This document shows, piece by piece, positions 1-9,135 of a stretch of DNA of 64,000 nucleotides. The notes below the pieces were generated by a model. That model saw only the letters and a list, made by a program, of their open reading frames with translations, had not been told where the DNA came from and made no database searches. The stretch lies in contig NZ_JAYKZX010000003.1 in assembly GCF_035989265.1 (NCBI RefSeq), positions 1,302,001 through 1,366,000 of the forward strand, in the 5' to 3' direction. This DNA comes from Sphingobium sp. HWE2-09. Lineage in GTDB: Bacteria; Pseudomonadota; Alphaproteobacteria; Sphingomonadales; Sphingomonadaceae. The stretch's first letter is position 1, and each line of letters begins with the position of its first letter. The position numbers were made by a program, and so were the translations under genes.

Positions 1-2415
1 GCGGCGGAATTATCGCGCACCGTAATCACCACGCGCGAGGGCGTGCCGATCACGCTCGGCCAGGTTGCGACGGTGAAGACGGGTCAGGCCGTGCGGATGG
101 GTTCGGCATCGGAAAACGGCACCGAAGTGGTGGTCGGCACGGCGGTCATGCGGATCGGCGAGAACAGCCGGACGGTGGCGACGGCGGTCGCCGATCGGCT
201 GAAGGCGATCAACGCATCGCTGCCGCCCGACGTCATCGTCCAGCCGGTGCTGGATCGCACCGCACTGGTCAATGCGACGATTGGCACCGTCGCCCGCAAT
301 CTGGGCGAAGGGGCGCTGCTGGTCATCGTCGTGCTGTTTGCGCTGCTGGGCAACTGGCGCGCGGCGCTGATCGCGGCGATGGTGATCCCGGTCACGATGC
401 TGCTCACCGGCTTTGGCATGCTCAAGATCGGCGTGTCGGCCAATCTCATGAGCCTGGGGGCGCTGGACTTCGGCCTGATCGTCGATGGCGCGGTCATCAT
501 CGTGGAAAATGCGCTGCGGCGCATGGCGGAGGCACAGCATCGCCAGGGGCGGTTGCTGACGAAGAACGAGCGGCTGCATATGGTGGCGATGGCGTCGCGC
601 GAGATGATCCGGCCATCGGTCTATGGGCAGGCGATCATCATCCTGGTCTATGTGCCGCTGCTGACCCTGACCGGCGTGGAGGGCAAGAGCTTCGTACCGA
701 TGGCAGCCACGGTCATCATCGCACTGGCCTTTGCCTTCGTCCTGTCGCTGACCGCCGTGCCGGCCGCGATCGCCATCTGGCTGTCGAACCGGGTCGAGGA
801 AAAGGATGGGCGCATCATCCACTGGCTCAAAACGCGCTACGAACCCGGCCTTAACCGGGCGATGCGCCGACCCGCCGCCACGATCGGCGCGGGCATTGTC
901 GGATGCGGGGTTGCGGTCGTCGCTTTCCTGTCGCTGGGGCAGGTCTTCATGCCGCAACTCGATGAAGGCGATTTGTTGATCCAGGCGATGCGCATCCCTG
1001 CGACATCGGTGCAGCAGAGCCAGGCGATGCAGGGACCGATCGAGCGGATGATCGGGAAACAGCCCGAAGTCCGGTTCGTCTTTTCCAAGACTGGCACGGC
1101 GGAACTGGCGTCCGACCCGATGCCGCCCAATGCCACCGACATGTTCGTGATCCTCAAGCCGCGTGATCAGTGGCCCGACCCGTCGCTGACCAAGGCAGCG
1201 CTGGTCGAACGACTGGAAACAAAGCTTAACCGCATACCCGGCAACGCCTATGAAATTACCCAGCCGATCCAGATGCGGTTCAACGAACTGATCGCTGGCG
1301 TCCGGGGCGATGTAGCGGTCAAGGTTTTTGGCGAGGATTTCGACGCCATGAACCGGACCGCCAATAAGATCGCGGGGGTGCTGCGTCGTACGGAAGGCGC
1401 CACCGACGTGAAGGTCGAACAGACCGCCGGTCTGCCCATGCTCGACATTCGGGTGGATCGGGACGCCATGGCGCGGGTCGGCGTGACGGTGCAGGATGTG
1501 CAGGACACGATCACCGCCACGATCGGTGGACGCACGTCCGGCACCATCTTTGAAGGCGACCGGCGCTTTCCCGTGGTGATCCGCCTGTCCGACGCGCAAC
1601 GGGCGGACCTGACGGCGTTGCGCCAGATCCAGGTGCCGGTGGCAGGGGGACGGTTCGTGCCCCTCGCCAGCGTTGCGGCGATCCGCATCATTGATGGTCC
1701 CAACCAGATCAGCCGGGAGAATGGCAAAAGGCGTGTGGTGGTGCAGGCCAACGTCCGCGGCCGCGATATCGCGAGCGTCGTGGACGATGCGCAGGCGGCG
1801 ATCGCAAAGGATGTCCGCCTGCCTGCTGGCAGCTATCTGGAATGGGGCGGCCAGTTCGAAAATCTGGCCTCCGCGCGCGAGCGGCTGCAACTGGTGGTCC
1901 CGGCCTGTTTCGTCCTGATCCTGCTGTTGCTGCATGCGGCGCTGGGATCGGTGCGCGACGCCGCCATCGTCTTTACCGGCGTGCCGATGGCGCTGGTCGG
2001 CGGGGTATTGGCGCTGTTCTTGCGGGGCATGGACTTTTCCATCAGCGCTGCCGTGGGGTTCATCGCGCTGTCCGGGATCGCGGTGCTCAATGGTCTGGTG
2101 ATGGTGTCGTCCATCCAGGATCTGATGCGCACCGGCGTGGATCGGGCGGAGGCGGCGCGGCTGGGCGCGGTGCAGCGGTTGCGACCGGTCGTCATGACGG
2201 CGCTGGTGGCGAGCCTGGGCTTCGTGCCGATGGCGATCGGCGCAGGGGCCGGGGCGGAGGTGCAAAAGCCGGTTGCGACCGTCGTGATCGGCGGCCTGAT
2301 TTCCGCGACGCTGCTGACGCTGTTCGTGCTGCCGACGCTCTATGCGCGATACGGGGGCTGGAGAGCGGCAAGCAGGACGGGGCCAGATGACACCCAGCCT
2401 TTGCAGGCTGGTTAA
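1..2415 (+). CDS. Heavy-metal-type RND efflux transporter, CzcA/CusA family (5' end outside window)
   Basis: Inner-membrane proton-driven pump subunit that would export metal ions with a periplasmic adaptor and an outer-membrane channel. The frame is open from base 1, so the start lies upstream; about 804 residues remain of the roughly 1,030-1,060 usual for the family. The signature 'DFGLIVDGAVIIVEN' marks the charged fourth membrane helix of HME-RND proteins. Hydrophobic blocks before and after two periplasmic porter regions follow the RND plan, and the protein ends in 'LFVLPTLYARYGG'. The partner genes would lie upstream, outside the window. The ion cannot be told from the sequence: Zn/Co/Cd, Cu/Ag and Ni are all possible. 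Confidence 0.93.
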   Translation, partial: AAELSRTVITTREGVPITLGQVATVKTGQAVRMGSASENGTEVVVGTAVMRIGENSRTVATAVADRLKAINASLPPDVIVQPVLDRTALVNATIGTVARNLGEGALLVIVVLFALLGNWRAALIAAMVIPVTMLLTGFGMLKIGVSANLMSLGALDFGLIVDGAVIIVENALRRMAEAQHRQGRLLTKNERLHMVAMASREMIRPSVYGQAIIILVYVPLLTLTGVEGKSFVPMAATVIIALAFAFVLSLTAVPAAIAIWLSNRVEEKDGRIIHWLKTRYEPGLNRAMRRPAATIGAGIVGCGVAVVAFLSLGQVFMPQLDEGDLLIQAMRIPATSVQQSQAMQGPIERMIGKQPEVRFVFSKTGTAELASDPMPPNATDMFVILKPRDQWPDPSLTKAALVERLETKLNRIPGNAYEITQPIQMRFNELIAGVRGDVAVKVFGEDFDAMNRTANKIAGVLRRTEGATDVKVEQTAGLPMLDIRVDRDAMARVGVTVQDVQDTITATIGGRTSGTIFEGDRRFPVVIRLSDAQRADLTALRQIQVPVAGGRFVPLASVAAIRIIDGPNQISRENGKRRVVVQANVRGRDIASVVDDAQAAIAKDVRLPAGSYLEWGGQFENLASARERLQLVVPACFVLILLLLHAALGSVRDAAIVFTGVPMALVGGVLALFLRGMDFSISAAVGFIALSGIAVLNGLVMVSSIQDLMRTGVDRAEAARLGAVQRLRPVVMTALVASLGFVPMAIGAGAGAEVQKPVATVVIGGLISATLLTLFVLPTLYARYGGWRAASRTGPDDTQPLQAG

Positions 2416-2477
2416 GGAGGCGCCACGCACGAGTCGTGCGGGACAGCCAAAGCGATCGCCGTGGAATGAATGGGAAT

Positions 2478-2503
2478 GGAGGGAGCGGATGTTCGCCCCC
2501 TCC
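2478..2503. terminator. Candidate bidirectional terminator hairpin between convergent genes
   Basis: A ten-base-pair GC-rich stem (ggagggagcg pairing with cgccccctcc, one G-T pair) with a six-base loop sits between the ends of the RND gene and the convergent peroxiredoxin-like gene. There is no clear T-run on either side, so intrinsic termination is not proven. A second small perfect inverted repeat (CGCACGA-G-TCGTGCG) lies at 2426-2440, just after the RND stop codon. Confidence 0.45.
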
Positions 2504-2514
2504 CCTATGCCGCC

Positions 2515-3165
2515 TTAGCCTATCCTGCGCAGGATATCGGCCGCTTCGGGGCGGTCGAGCCAATCGGGACTGACATCGATCCATTGGACGATACGCCCCG
2601 GCCCCAGCAGCAGTACGGCGGGCTGCGGCAATTCCCAGCTACCGGTGCCCGTCACTTCCCCGATCCACCCGGCGGGCGGCGGGGACGGGCGGACATCGGG
2701 TTCGAAGCTGATGCCCAACAGCCGGGCCAGGCCGTTATCCTTGTCCGTCGCAACGGCGAAGGGCAGGCCGTGGCGCAGTTTGATATCGCGCAAACGGTCG
2801 GGTAGCTGGGGACTGAGCGCCACCAGCGGGATGTCCCGTTCGGCAAGCGGGGGGTAAAGCGCCTCGGCATAATGGGGCAAGGCGAGGTTGCACGCCGGGC
2901 AGCCCGCGAACCGAAAGAAGACCAACAGTGCCCGGCCATCGGCAGTTAGACCATCCAGGCTGATCGTGCCGCCACCCACTTCGGTAAAGGACAGCGGCGG
3001 CAGGACATCGCCCGGCTGGGCCACGGCCGCCGGATCGAACCGTTCGACCAACTGAAGGCGCTGGCTTGCATTGCCCTCCAGCTGCGCGGGCGTCCAGCTG
3101 CGCGCGCGTTCGGCCTGCAATGCGGCGTAGCGGTCCTTGAGCGTTTCGGTGAGAAGTGTCGCCAT
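2515..3165 (-). CDS. Peroxiredoxin-like (AhpC/TSA, thioredoxin-fold) protein
   Basis: A 216-residue thioredoxin-fold protein of the peroxiredoxin-like type, probably a thiol-dependent peroxidase or reductase in the cytoplasm; no signal peptide is visible. The redox centre is 'RFAGCPACNLALP', a CPxC motif after the predicted beta strand 'ALLVFF'. Two ATG codons are adjacent. The second (3165) is preferred because AAGGAG lies six bases before it and only three before the first. It is convergent with the RND gene and lies upstream of the sulfur operon end on the same strand, 89 bases from it. Its substrate is unknown. Confidence 0.8.
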   Translation of the reverse strand: MATLLTETLKDRYAALQAERARSWTPAQLEGNASQRLQLVERFDPAAVAQPGDVLPPLSFTEVGGGTISLDGLTADGRALLVFFRFAGCPACNLALPHYAEALYPPLAERDIPLVALSPQLPDRLRDIKLRHGLPFAVATDKDNGLARLLGISFEPDVRPSPPPAGWIGEVTGTGSWELPQPAVLLLGPGRIVQWIDVSPDWLDRPEAADILRRIG

Positions 3166-3257
3166 CATGATCTCCTTGCGTTGGGGTCATGATGGCGACG
3201 CAAAGTTATCGTCGCTAATGAGAGTTGCCGCACCAGCCACGAAAAATCGTCATAGTT

Positions 3258-4607
3258 TCAGGCCGCATCGCGACGGACCGAAGGCCGCTGGTGCAGGCTG
3301 GCGGGGATAGGCAATCCCAGATTGCCGCGCAGCGTGTCCGCCTCATATTCGGTGCGGAACAGCCCGCGCGCCTGAAGGATCGGCACCACCTCTGCCACGA
3401 AGCGCTTGAACTGCGCCGGATGACCCAGATGGACGTTCAGGCCATCGAGCGCGCGCCCGTCGAACCAGCGCTGGATTTCGTTTGCCACCGTTTCCGCCGA
3501 TCCCACAAAGGGGCTGCCGCGACCGGCCCGTGCCCGCTCCACCGCCTGGCGCAGGGTCAGTCCCTGCGCGACGGCGCTGTCGGTGATCGTCTTCGCATGA
3601 GTGTAGAAGCTGCTCTTGGCATATTCCAGAGCCTCTACCGGGAACGGCGCGTCGGGATCATATTGGCGGAAATCATGCCAGCCGAAGGGGCGGCCAAATT
3701 CGGCCAGCGCCTGACCGAAACTCTGGTCGAGCGCGCGATAATGCTGCTCGATCGCCTTGGCGTCCGCATCCGTGTCGCCGACCGTGACGGTGAAGCCCGG
3801 CAGGATGACGATCTCGTCGGGATTGCGACCCTGCCGGACGGCCCGCCCTTTCAGGTCAGCGTAGAAGGCCTGGCCCTGCTCGATCGTCGGGGCATGGGTG
3901 AAGATGGCGTCGGCAATCGCCGCGCCCAGGTCGCGACCCTGGTCGCTGTCGCCGGCCTGGAAGATGACCGGTTCGCCCTGTGGCGACCGCTGGAGATTGA
4001 GCGGGCCTACGACTTGGAAAAACTCACCGCGATGGTCAAGCCGATGGAGCTTGTCGGCGTCGAGGAACTGGCCGGTGGCGCGATCGCGAACGAGGGCGCC
4101 CTCCTCCCAACTCGACCACAAACCCCGCGCGACGTCGAGAAACTCGACGGCCCGGCGATAGCGGGTGTCATAGTCGAAATGTTCGGGCTGGCTGAAATTG
4201 CCCGCCGTGCCTGCGTCGCCGCTGGTGACGACGTTCCAGCCTGCCCGCCCCTTGCTGATCAGGTCGAGCGAGGCGAACCGGCGGGCCAGGTTGAAGGGAT
4301 CATTATAGGATGTGGTGAGCGTGGCGACCAAACCGATATGCTTGGTCGCCACGGCCAGCGCCGACAGGAGGGTGAGCGGTTCCAGCCGGTTTAGGTAATG
4401 AGGCGGCGAGTTGGCGGTGATGAACTGGCTATCGACGATGAACACCAGATCGAACTTGGCCGCTTCGGCCTGACGCACGACATCGATATACCAGTCGATA
4501 TTGACGCTGGCGTCCACCGGAATATCCGTGTCCAGCCATCGATTGCTGTCGCCGGGCCCACCCACGCCGGTGGGCACGAGGCCGAGTTTGAGTTGGCGCT
4601 GGGTCAT
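3258..4607 (-). CDS. NtaA/SnaA/DszA-family FMNH2-dependent monooxygenase
   Basis: Bacterial-luciferase-fold monooxygenase of the nitrilotriacetate/dibenzothiophene-sulfone/pristinamycin group. It uses reduced FMN from a separate reductase to cleave C-N or C-S bonds. The 449-residue length fits the family. Typical motifs include 'SPPHYLNRLEPLTLLSALA', '[10 protein letters not shown]' and 'PVIFQAGDSDQGRD'. The start at 4607 is chosen because the homologous sequence begins 'MTQRQLKLGLVPTGVGG' and AAGGAA precedes it; an in-frame extension would overlap the upstream gene. It is the last gene of the Ssu-like operon, ten bases after the aldolase gene. The context favours an organosulfur substrate over nitrilotriacetate, by inference. 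Confidence 0.88.
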   Translation of the reverse strand: MTQRQLKLGLVPTGVGGPGDSNRWLDTDIPVDASVNIDWYIDVVRQAEAAKFDLVFIVDSQFITANSPPHYLNRLEPLTLLSALAVATKHIGLVATLTTSYNDPFNLARRFASLDLISKGRAGWNVVTSGDAGTAGNFSQPEHFDYDTRYRRAVEFLDVARGLWSSWEEGALVRDRATGQFLDADKLHRLDHRGEFFQVVGPLNLQRSPQGEPVIFQAGDSDQGRDLGAAIADAIFTHAPTIEQGQAFYADLKGRAVRQGRNPDEIVILPGFTVTVGDTDADAKAIEQHYRALDQSFGQALAEFGRPFGWHDFRQYDPDAPFPVEALEYAKSSFYTHAKTITDSAVAQGLTLRQAVERARAGRGSPFVGSAETVANEIQRWFDGRALDGLNVHLGHPAQFKRFVAEVVPILQARGLFRTEYEADTLRGNLGLPIPASLHQRPSVRRDAA

Positions 4608-4617
4608 AGCCGGTTCC

Positions 4618-5409
4618 TTATGCGTTGAAGCCGGGGGACTGGCGTTCCGCCTTGCGCAAGGCAGCTTCCCAGACCAGATCATAGTGGGACTTGGCGCCCT
4701 CCACTGGCTTGCGCTGGCGGTTCATCTGCTGGCGCACCTCTGCCTGCGCGGCTTCCGGCGCGATCAGTATCTTGTCGCGGCCGACCGCCAGCGTGCGCAC
4801 CTGCGCCTTGCAGGCTTCTTCCAGATGATAGATGCCGCTGAACGCTTCGCCCGGCGTCGCGCCCAAGGCCAGCGTACCATGGTTGCGCAGCAGCATAACG
4901 TTGGTATCGCCCAGATCCGCGACCAGCCGTTCGCGTTCGTCCAGATTGAGCGCTACGCCTTCATAATCATGATAGGATAGGCGCGGGATCAGCGCGAGCG
5001 CGCGCTGGTTGAGCGGCAGCAGACCTTCGGCATGGGCCGACACCGCCATGCCGTCGGCGCTGTGGAAATGGGCGATATAATGTGCGTCGTCGCGCGCGCC
5101 ATGGATCGCCGAATGGATCACATAGCCGGCATAGTTGATGCCATAGTCGCTGTTGCCGATGACATTGCCGTCCAGGTCGACCTTAACCAGGCTGGACGCG
5201 GTGATCTCATCGAACATCAGCCCGAACGGATTGATCAGGAAATGATGGTCCGGCCCCGGCACGCGGGCGGAGATGTGCGTGTAGATGAAATCGTCCCAGC
5301 CATAGAGGGCGGACAGGCGATAGAAGGCGGCGAGATCGACGCGGACCTTCCATTCCGCTTCGCTGATGCCGGATGCACGAAAACGGTCGTCTTTCAGGAC
5401 TGTAGCCAT
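4618..5409 (-). CDS. Class II aldolase/adducin-family protein
   Basis: A 263-residue cytoplasmic protein of the class II aldolase/adducin fold, which covers zinc-dependent fuculose/ribulose phosphate aldolases and related enzymes. The metal-site pattern is present: 'HFHSADG' near the centre and 'LLRNHGTLALG' further on. The start at 5409 is supported by AAAGGAG seven bases upstream. It lies ten bases before the flavin monooxygenase. Its place in a sulfur operon suggests processing of a carbon skeleton after desulfonation, but no substrate can be named. Confidence 0.85.
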   Translation of the reverse strand: MATVLKDDRFRASGISEAEWKVRVDLAAFYRLSALYGWDDFIYTHISARVPGPDHHFLINPFGLMFDEITASSLVKVDLDGNVIGNSDYGINYAGYVIHSAIHGARDDAHYIAHFHSADGMAVSAHAEGLLPLNQRALALIPRLSYHDYEGVALNLDERERLVADLGDTNVMLLRNHGTLALGATPGEAFSGIYHLEEACKAQVRTLAVGRDKILIAPEAAQAEVRQQMNRQRKPVEGAKSHYDLVWEAALRKAERQSPGFNA

Positions 5410-5491
5410 GGCGATGCTCCTTTGCGGGCAAATGTAGGGATGTGGCGGTAGGCCGCCCAATGAGAAAAACTGAAGGATCGGCGCGGATCGC

Positions 5492-6457
5492 TCATGCCGG
5501 GAAGATGCCGGGATCGATGATCTTTGAGACAGCGACATGGACAGGTAGTTCGCCATCGGCGAAGAAGCGATCGACCACGCGCTGGAGCGGCTTGACCAGT
5601 GCGGCATCGGGCGCAACCAGCAATCCCCTTTGACGATCCGCCATGATATCGGCGACTTTCGGATCGACCTTTGTTTCCTTTACGAGGATGGCCGCATAAT
5701 CCTTCGGGTGATCGGCGGCCCACATGGCGGCTTTCTGCTGCCGCGCCATGACATCGCGCAGGGCGGTGCGCTTGGCCGGGTCGTCCAGCGCCGACTGCGA
5801 TGCGGCGATGAGGGCGAAGGGGCTGTTGATCCCTTCCCCATCGCGCAGGAGTTGTGCACCGGCCAGTTCGGCGGCGATCTGATAGGTGCCGAAGGTCGCC
5901 CACGCCTCGACCTGCCCGGCGGCGAAGGCGGCGGCGGCGTCGTTGGGCAGCATGAAGCCGATCTTGACGGCGTCCTTTGCGACCCTGGCTTCCTTGAGCG
6001 CTTCGAGCAGCAGATAATGGGAGATGCTGCCGCGCGCGCTGGAGACGATCACGCGACGTCCGGCCAGATCGGCGACCGAGCGGATGGGCGATCCTTTGGG
6101 GACGATGATCCCGATGTCGCTGTTGGAGAAGCGGGTGCCCGCGATAATCTTGAGCGGGGCACGCGCCGCCGCCGCCAGAATGACCGGCAGGTCGCCTGCG
6201 GGCGCGGTATCGACGGCGCCTGCATTCAGCGCCTCCAGCAAGGGCGCGGCGCCCACGAAATTCGCCCATTCTATGTCATAGGGCAGGTTGTCGAGCGCAC
6301 CGGCGGCTTCCGCGCGGGACTGCGACAGATGGACCTGGTCGCCCAGGACCAGCTTCGTCCGCCCGCCCTTCCCGGCCCCGCCGCACGCGGCAAGGCCGAG
6401 CGCGGCCGCGCCGACGAGGAAGGTCCGGCGATCAGAAAGCAAGAGCGATCCGCCCAT
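5492..6457 (-). CDS. SsuA/TauA-like ABC transporter substrate-binding lipoprotein
   Basis: Periplasmic binding protein of the aliphatic sulfonate/nitrate/taurine type (NMT1/THI5-like fold), 321 residues. The N-terminus 'SDRRTFLVGAAALGLAAC' combines a twin-arginine-like start with a lipobox ending at Cys, so it is probably a membrane-anchored lipoprotein. The core 'EALNAGAVDTAPAGDLP' followed by 'VEAWATFGTYQ' is characteristic of the family. The start at 6457 overlaps the end of the TonB receptor gene by 26 bases, suggesting coupling. It is one of three such binding proteins near a single permease/ATPase pair. The ligand is not predictable beyond a likely organosulfur anion. Confidence 0.87.
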   Translation of the reverse strand: MGGSLLLSDRRTFLVGAAALGLAACGGAGKGGRTKLVLGDQVHLSQSRAEAAGALDNLPYDIEWANFVGAAPLLEALNAGAVDTAPAGDLPVILAAAARAPLKIIAGTRFSNSDIGIIVPKGSPIRSVADLAGRRVIVSSARGSISHYLLLEALKEARVAKDAVKIGFMLPNDAAAAFAAGQVEAWATFGTYQIAAELAGAQLLRDGEGINSPFALIAASQSALDDPAKRTALRDVMARQQKAAMWAADHPKDYAAILVKETKVDPKVADIMADRQRGLLVAPDAALVKPLQRVVDRFFADGELPVHVAVSKIIDPGIFPA

Positions 6458-9008
6458 AATAATATCCACCCGCTGGGTTGAAGGGGGACGGGCCATAATA
6501 GCCCTGGCCCGTTTGGGGATTGCCCGGCCCGTTGGTTTCGGGACGAACCTCGAAGAGGTTGGTGGCGCCGACCGACAGGGTGGCGAAGTCCGCTACCTTG
6601 GCGCTGACGCTGAGGTCGGTGATGATCTTCGCACCGAAATGGCGGTCATCGCCCGCTGCGGTGCGCTGGGTATATTTGCCGTAGCGAGTGTTGGTGAGGC
6701 TGACGCCGAAAATGCCCTTGGTCCAGTTCAGCGTGCTGACCAGCTTCGTATGCGGCTGGAGCACTTCGAGTTCGCCGATCTTGTCGCCGCCGAAGAAGAC
6801 GGAGCCAGCGCCCAGCAGAGATTTGCCGTTAGCGTCGAACAGTTGCGACGGCGTGGCGACCACATCGGTGACCTTCGTCTTGCTGTAGTTGAAGGCGAGT
6901 GTGACGCCCAACTTGCCGAAATCGCCCAGACCGGTCGAATAGTCGGCGACCAGATCGAAGCCCTTCGTCTCGGTATCGGCGGCGTTGATGAAATATTCCG
7001 CCTGTTCGACGTCCGACAGGCCGTTGGCGGCGAGGATGGCGGAGATGCCGGTGCCGAACAGACGGCCGGTCCGTTCGATCCGATCGTTGATGCGGATATA
7101 ATAGCCATCGAGCGTGATCGACAGGGACGGGATCGGCGTGAAGACGACGCCCAGCCCCGCGTTCCAGGTCTTTTCCGCCTTAAGCGGCTTGGCACCCAGC
7201 AATTGGCCGACGGTTGAGTCCGCCGTCACCAGCTTGGCAACGGTCGGGCGCAATTCGGTCTGGCCGGTTTCCGCGTTGAAGAAGGAGGATGTGCGGCCGT
7301 CCGTCTGGGCATAGCCGATCTGCGTCAACGAAGGCGCACGGAAGCCGGTGCCTACGGTGCCGCGAATGGCTAGCGCCGGGCTGAATTCATAGCGGCTGTT
7401 GAGTTTCAGGCCGATCGGGCTGCCCGACCCGTCGCTATAATGTTCGGCGCGGATCGCCGCGCCGATATACCAGGCGTCGGTCGGGTAGATGCCAAGGTCG
7501 ATATAACCGGCATAGACCTTCCGACTGATATCGGCTTCGTCGTCCGGAGAAAGGACGATTGCGCCTTGCACCACCGGTGAGGCGACGCGACCGACATTCC
7601 AGTCATATTGCTGGTCGCCCGGCTGGAAGGTGTAGGTCGCCGGTTCGTAGGCGAGCGGATCGCCCGCGAAGGTGCGGAAGCGGTCGAGCCGATATTCGCC
7701 GCCGATCGAAACCTGCAATGGCCGGGCAAGGCCGATGTCGAATTCGCGATGCAGATCGAGATTATGAGTCCATTGGCGAAATTCGAAATTGGCGAGATTG
7801 GGCCAATAGGTCGGGCTGTCCGGGCCGAGCGAGGGACGGATGGAGAGCTTCGAAAACTGGCGGCTGGCGTTGCGGCCGAAGGAGGAAGACAGATCATAGT
7901 CCCAGCCTGCCAACGTCCCTTTCAGCCCGCCAACGAACTGGAAATCATTCTCGTCGATATTGTTGAGCGGATAATAGCCGTCGGGGAACAGCGCGGTGAA
8001 ATTGGCGGTGCTGTTGGGACGGCGGAAATTATTGCCGATCTGGGCGTCGCGCTCGCCATAGGTGCCGAAGCTGTAGAGGGTGACACTATCAGTCACCGGC
8101 AGCTGCGCGTTATAGCCGAGGTTAAACGCCTTAATCTGTGGGTCGCCATTATGCGCGCCGTCGCGGTTCCATTCGGCGTTGCGGGCGTTGGCGTCCGCAA
8201 TGTTCGCTTCGACCTGCGCGCGGGTGAGGCCGCTGGTCGCGACAACCTGATCGATGGTGCGCCCGGCGGGCAGGCCATAAAGATTGGTGTCGGTCGCGGG
8301 CAGGTTCCACCAGGCGCCACCGCGCTTGCGGATGTCGCCGCTGACGGTCAGGAAGCCGCCATCGTCGCCAATCTTCGTGCCGTAGCGGATCGTGCCCTTC
8401 CAGCTGTCGGGCTTGCCATTGGCGTCATAGAGCGTGCCATAGGTGAAGTCGCCGCTCAGCCCTTCCTTTTCGGCGAGTTGGATGTTGATGACCCCGGCGA
8501 TCGCGTCCGTGCCATATTGGGCGGCGGCGCTGTCCTTGAGGACTTCGATCCGGTCGATGCCGCTGGTCGGAATGAGGTCGATGTCGACGGGGTTCGCGCC
8601 GGATGTATCGGCGGTAGAATTGCTGAGGAACGCGCCGTTGTGGCGGCGCTTTCCGTTGACCAGCACCAGCGTGTAGGCAGGCGCCAAGCCGCGATTGGTG
8701 ACCGGGCGACCGATGGAGAAGACGCCGGCATGGGTCGATCCGAAATTGAGCGACGGCAGCAGTTTGGACAGGGCTTCGCCAAATTCCGCTGAGCCGGTCG
8801 CCTGCAACTTGTCGGCGCTGACGACGTCGATCGGGGCCGGGCTTTCGGCGATGGTACGCGGTGCGCCGCGGACGCCGGTGACGATGATCGTTCCTGCGTC
8901 GGCGGCGGCATCGTCTGGCGTGCTGACCGCCTGCGCAGAGGCTGGCGAGACAGCGAGTGCGACAGCCGTGAGCGCTGAGGATGCGAGGTAATAGGCGGTG
9001 TGTTTCAT
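6432..9008 (-). CDS. TonB-dependent receptor of the organosulfur operon
   Basis: Outer-membrane active transporter, 858 residues. Residues 1-26 form a signal peptide ending 'VSPASAQA'. The plug domain follows, with 'GTIIVTGVRGAPRTIAES' as an early TonB-box/plug region and 'GIDRIEVLKDSAAAQYG' later. The rest is a beta barrel ending in the aromatic 'YYYGRIALAF'. Position between solute-binding-protein genes of an Ssu-like system suggests it imports sulfonates or sulfate esters across the outer membrane (inference). A 127-base gap upstream may hold its own promoter. Confidence 0.93.
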   Translation of the reverse strand: MKHTAYYLASSALTAVALAVSPASAQAVSTPDDAAADAGTIIVTGVRGAPRTIAESPAPIDVVSADKLQATGSAEFGEALSKLLPSLNFGSTHAGVFSIGRPVTNRGLAPAYTLVLVNGKRRHNGAFLSNSTADTSGANPVDIDLIPTSGIDRIEVLKDSAAAQYGTDAIAGVINIQLAEKEGLSGDFTYGTLYDANGKPDSWKGTIRYGTKIGDDGGFLTVSGDIRKRGGAWWNLPATDTNLYGLPAGRTIDQVVATSGLTRAQVEANIADANARNAEWNRDGAHNGDPQIKAFNLGYNAQLPVTDSVTLYSFGTYGERDAQIGNNFRRPNSTANFTALFPDGYYPLNNIDENDFQFVGGLKGTLAGWDYDLSSSFGRNASRQFSKLSIRPSLGPDSPTYWPNLANFEFRQWTHNLDLHREFDIGLARPLQVSIGGEYRLDRFRTFAGDPLAYEPATYTFQPGDQQYDWNVGRVASPVVQGAIVLSPDDEADISRKVYAGYIDLGIYPTDAWYIGAAIRAEHYSDGSGSPIGLKLNSRYEFSPALAIRGTVGTGFRAPSLTQIGYAQTDGRTSSFFNAETGQTELRPTVAKLVTADSTVGQLLGAKPLKAEKTWNAGLGVVFTPIPSLSITLDGYYIRINDRIERTGRLFGTGISAILAANGLSDVEQAEYFINAADTETKGFDLVADYSTGLGDFGKLGVTLAFNYSKTKVTDVVATPSQLFDANGKSLLGAGSVFFGGDKIGELEVLQPHTKLVSTLNWTKGIFGVSLTNTRYGKYTQRTAAGDDRHFGAKIITDLSVSAKVADFATLSVGATNLFEVRPETNGPGNPQTGQGYYGPSPFNPAGGYYYGRIALAF

Positions 9009-9135
9009 GGTTTTCCCCCAACAGGTGTTGGAGCAGCCTCTATTTTCTATCTAATTGATTGAGAAATGACTTTATGGATGCAATCATGAGTATCTCTCAA
9101 CTTTAGATCGCCTTTGTGCAGCGAAACTTATCGTT

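Noticed and set aside
10..2430. 806-codon open frame on the minus strand
   Set aside because: It lies antisense to the RND pump gene, has no family motifs and is a by-product of GC-rich third codon positions.
2426..2440. Small palindrome after the RND stop as a stand-alone terminator
   Set aside because: The stem is short with a one- to three-base loop and no T-run; it was mentioned with the stronger hairpin at 2478-2503.
3225..4394. 389-codon frame opposite the NtaA-like monooxygenase
   Set aside because: Antisense shadow; no ribosome site or domain.
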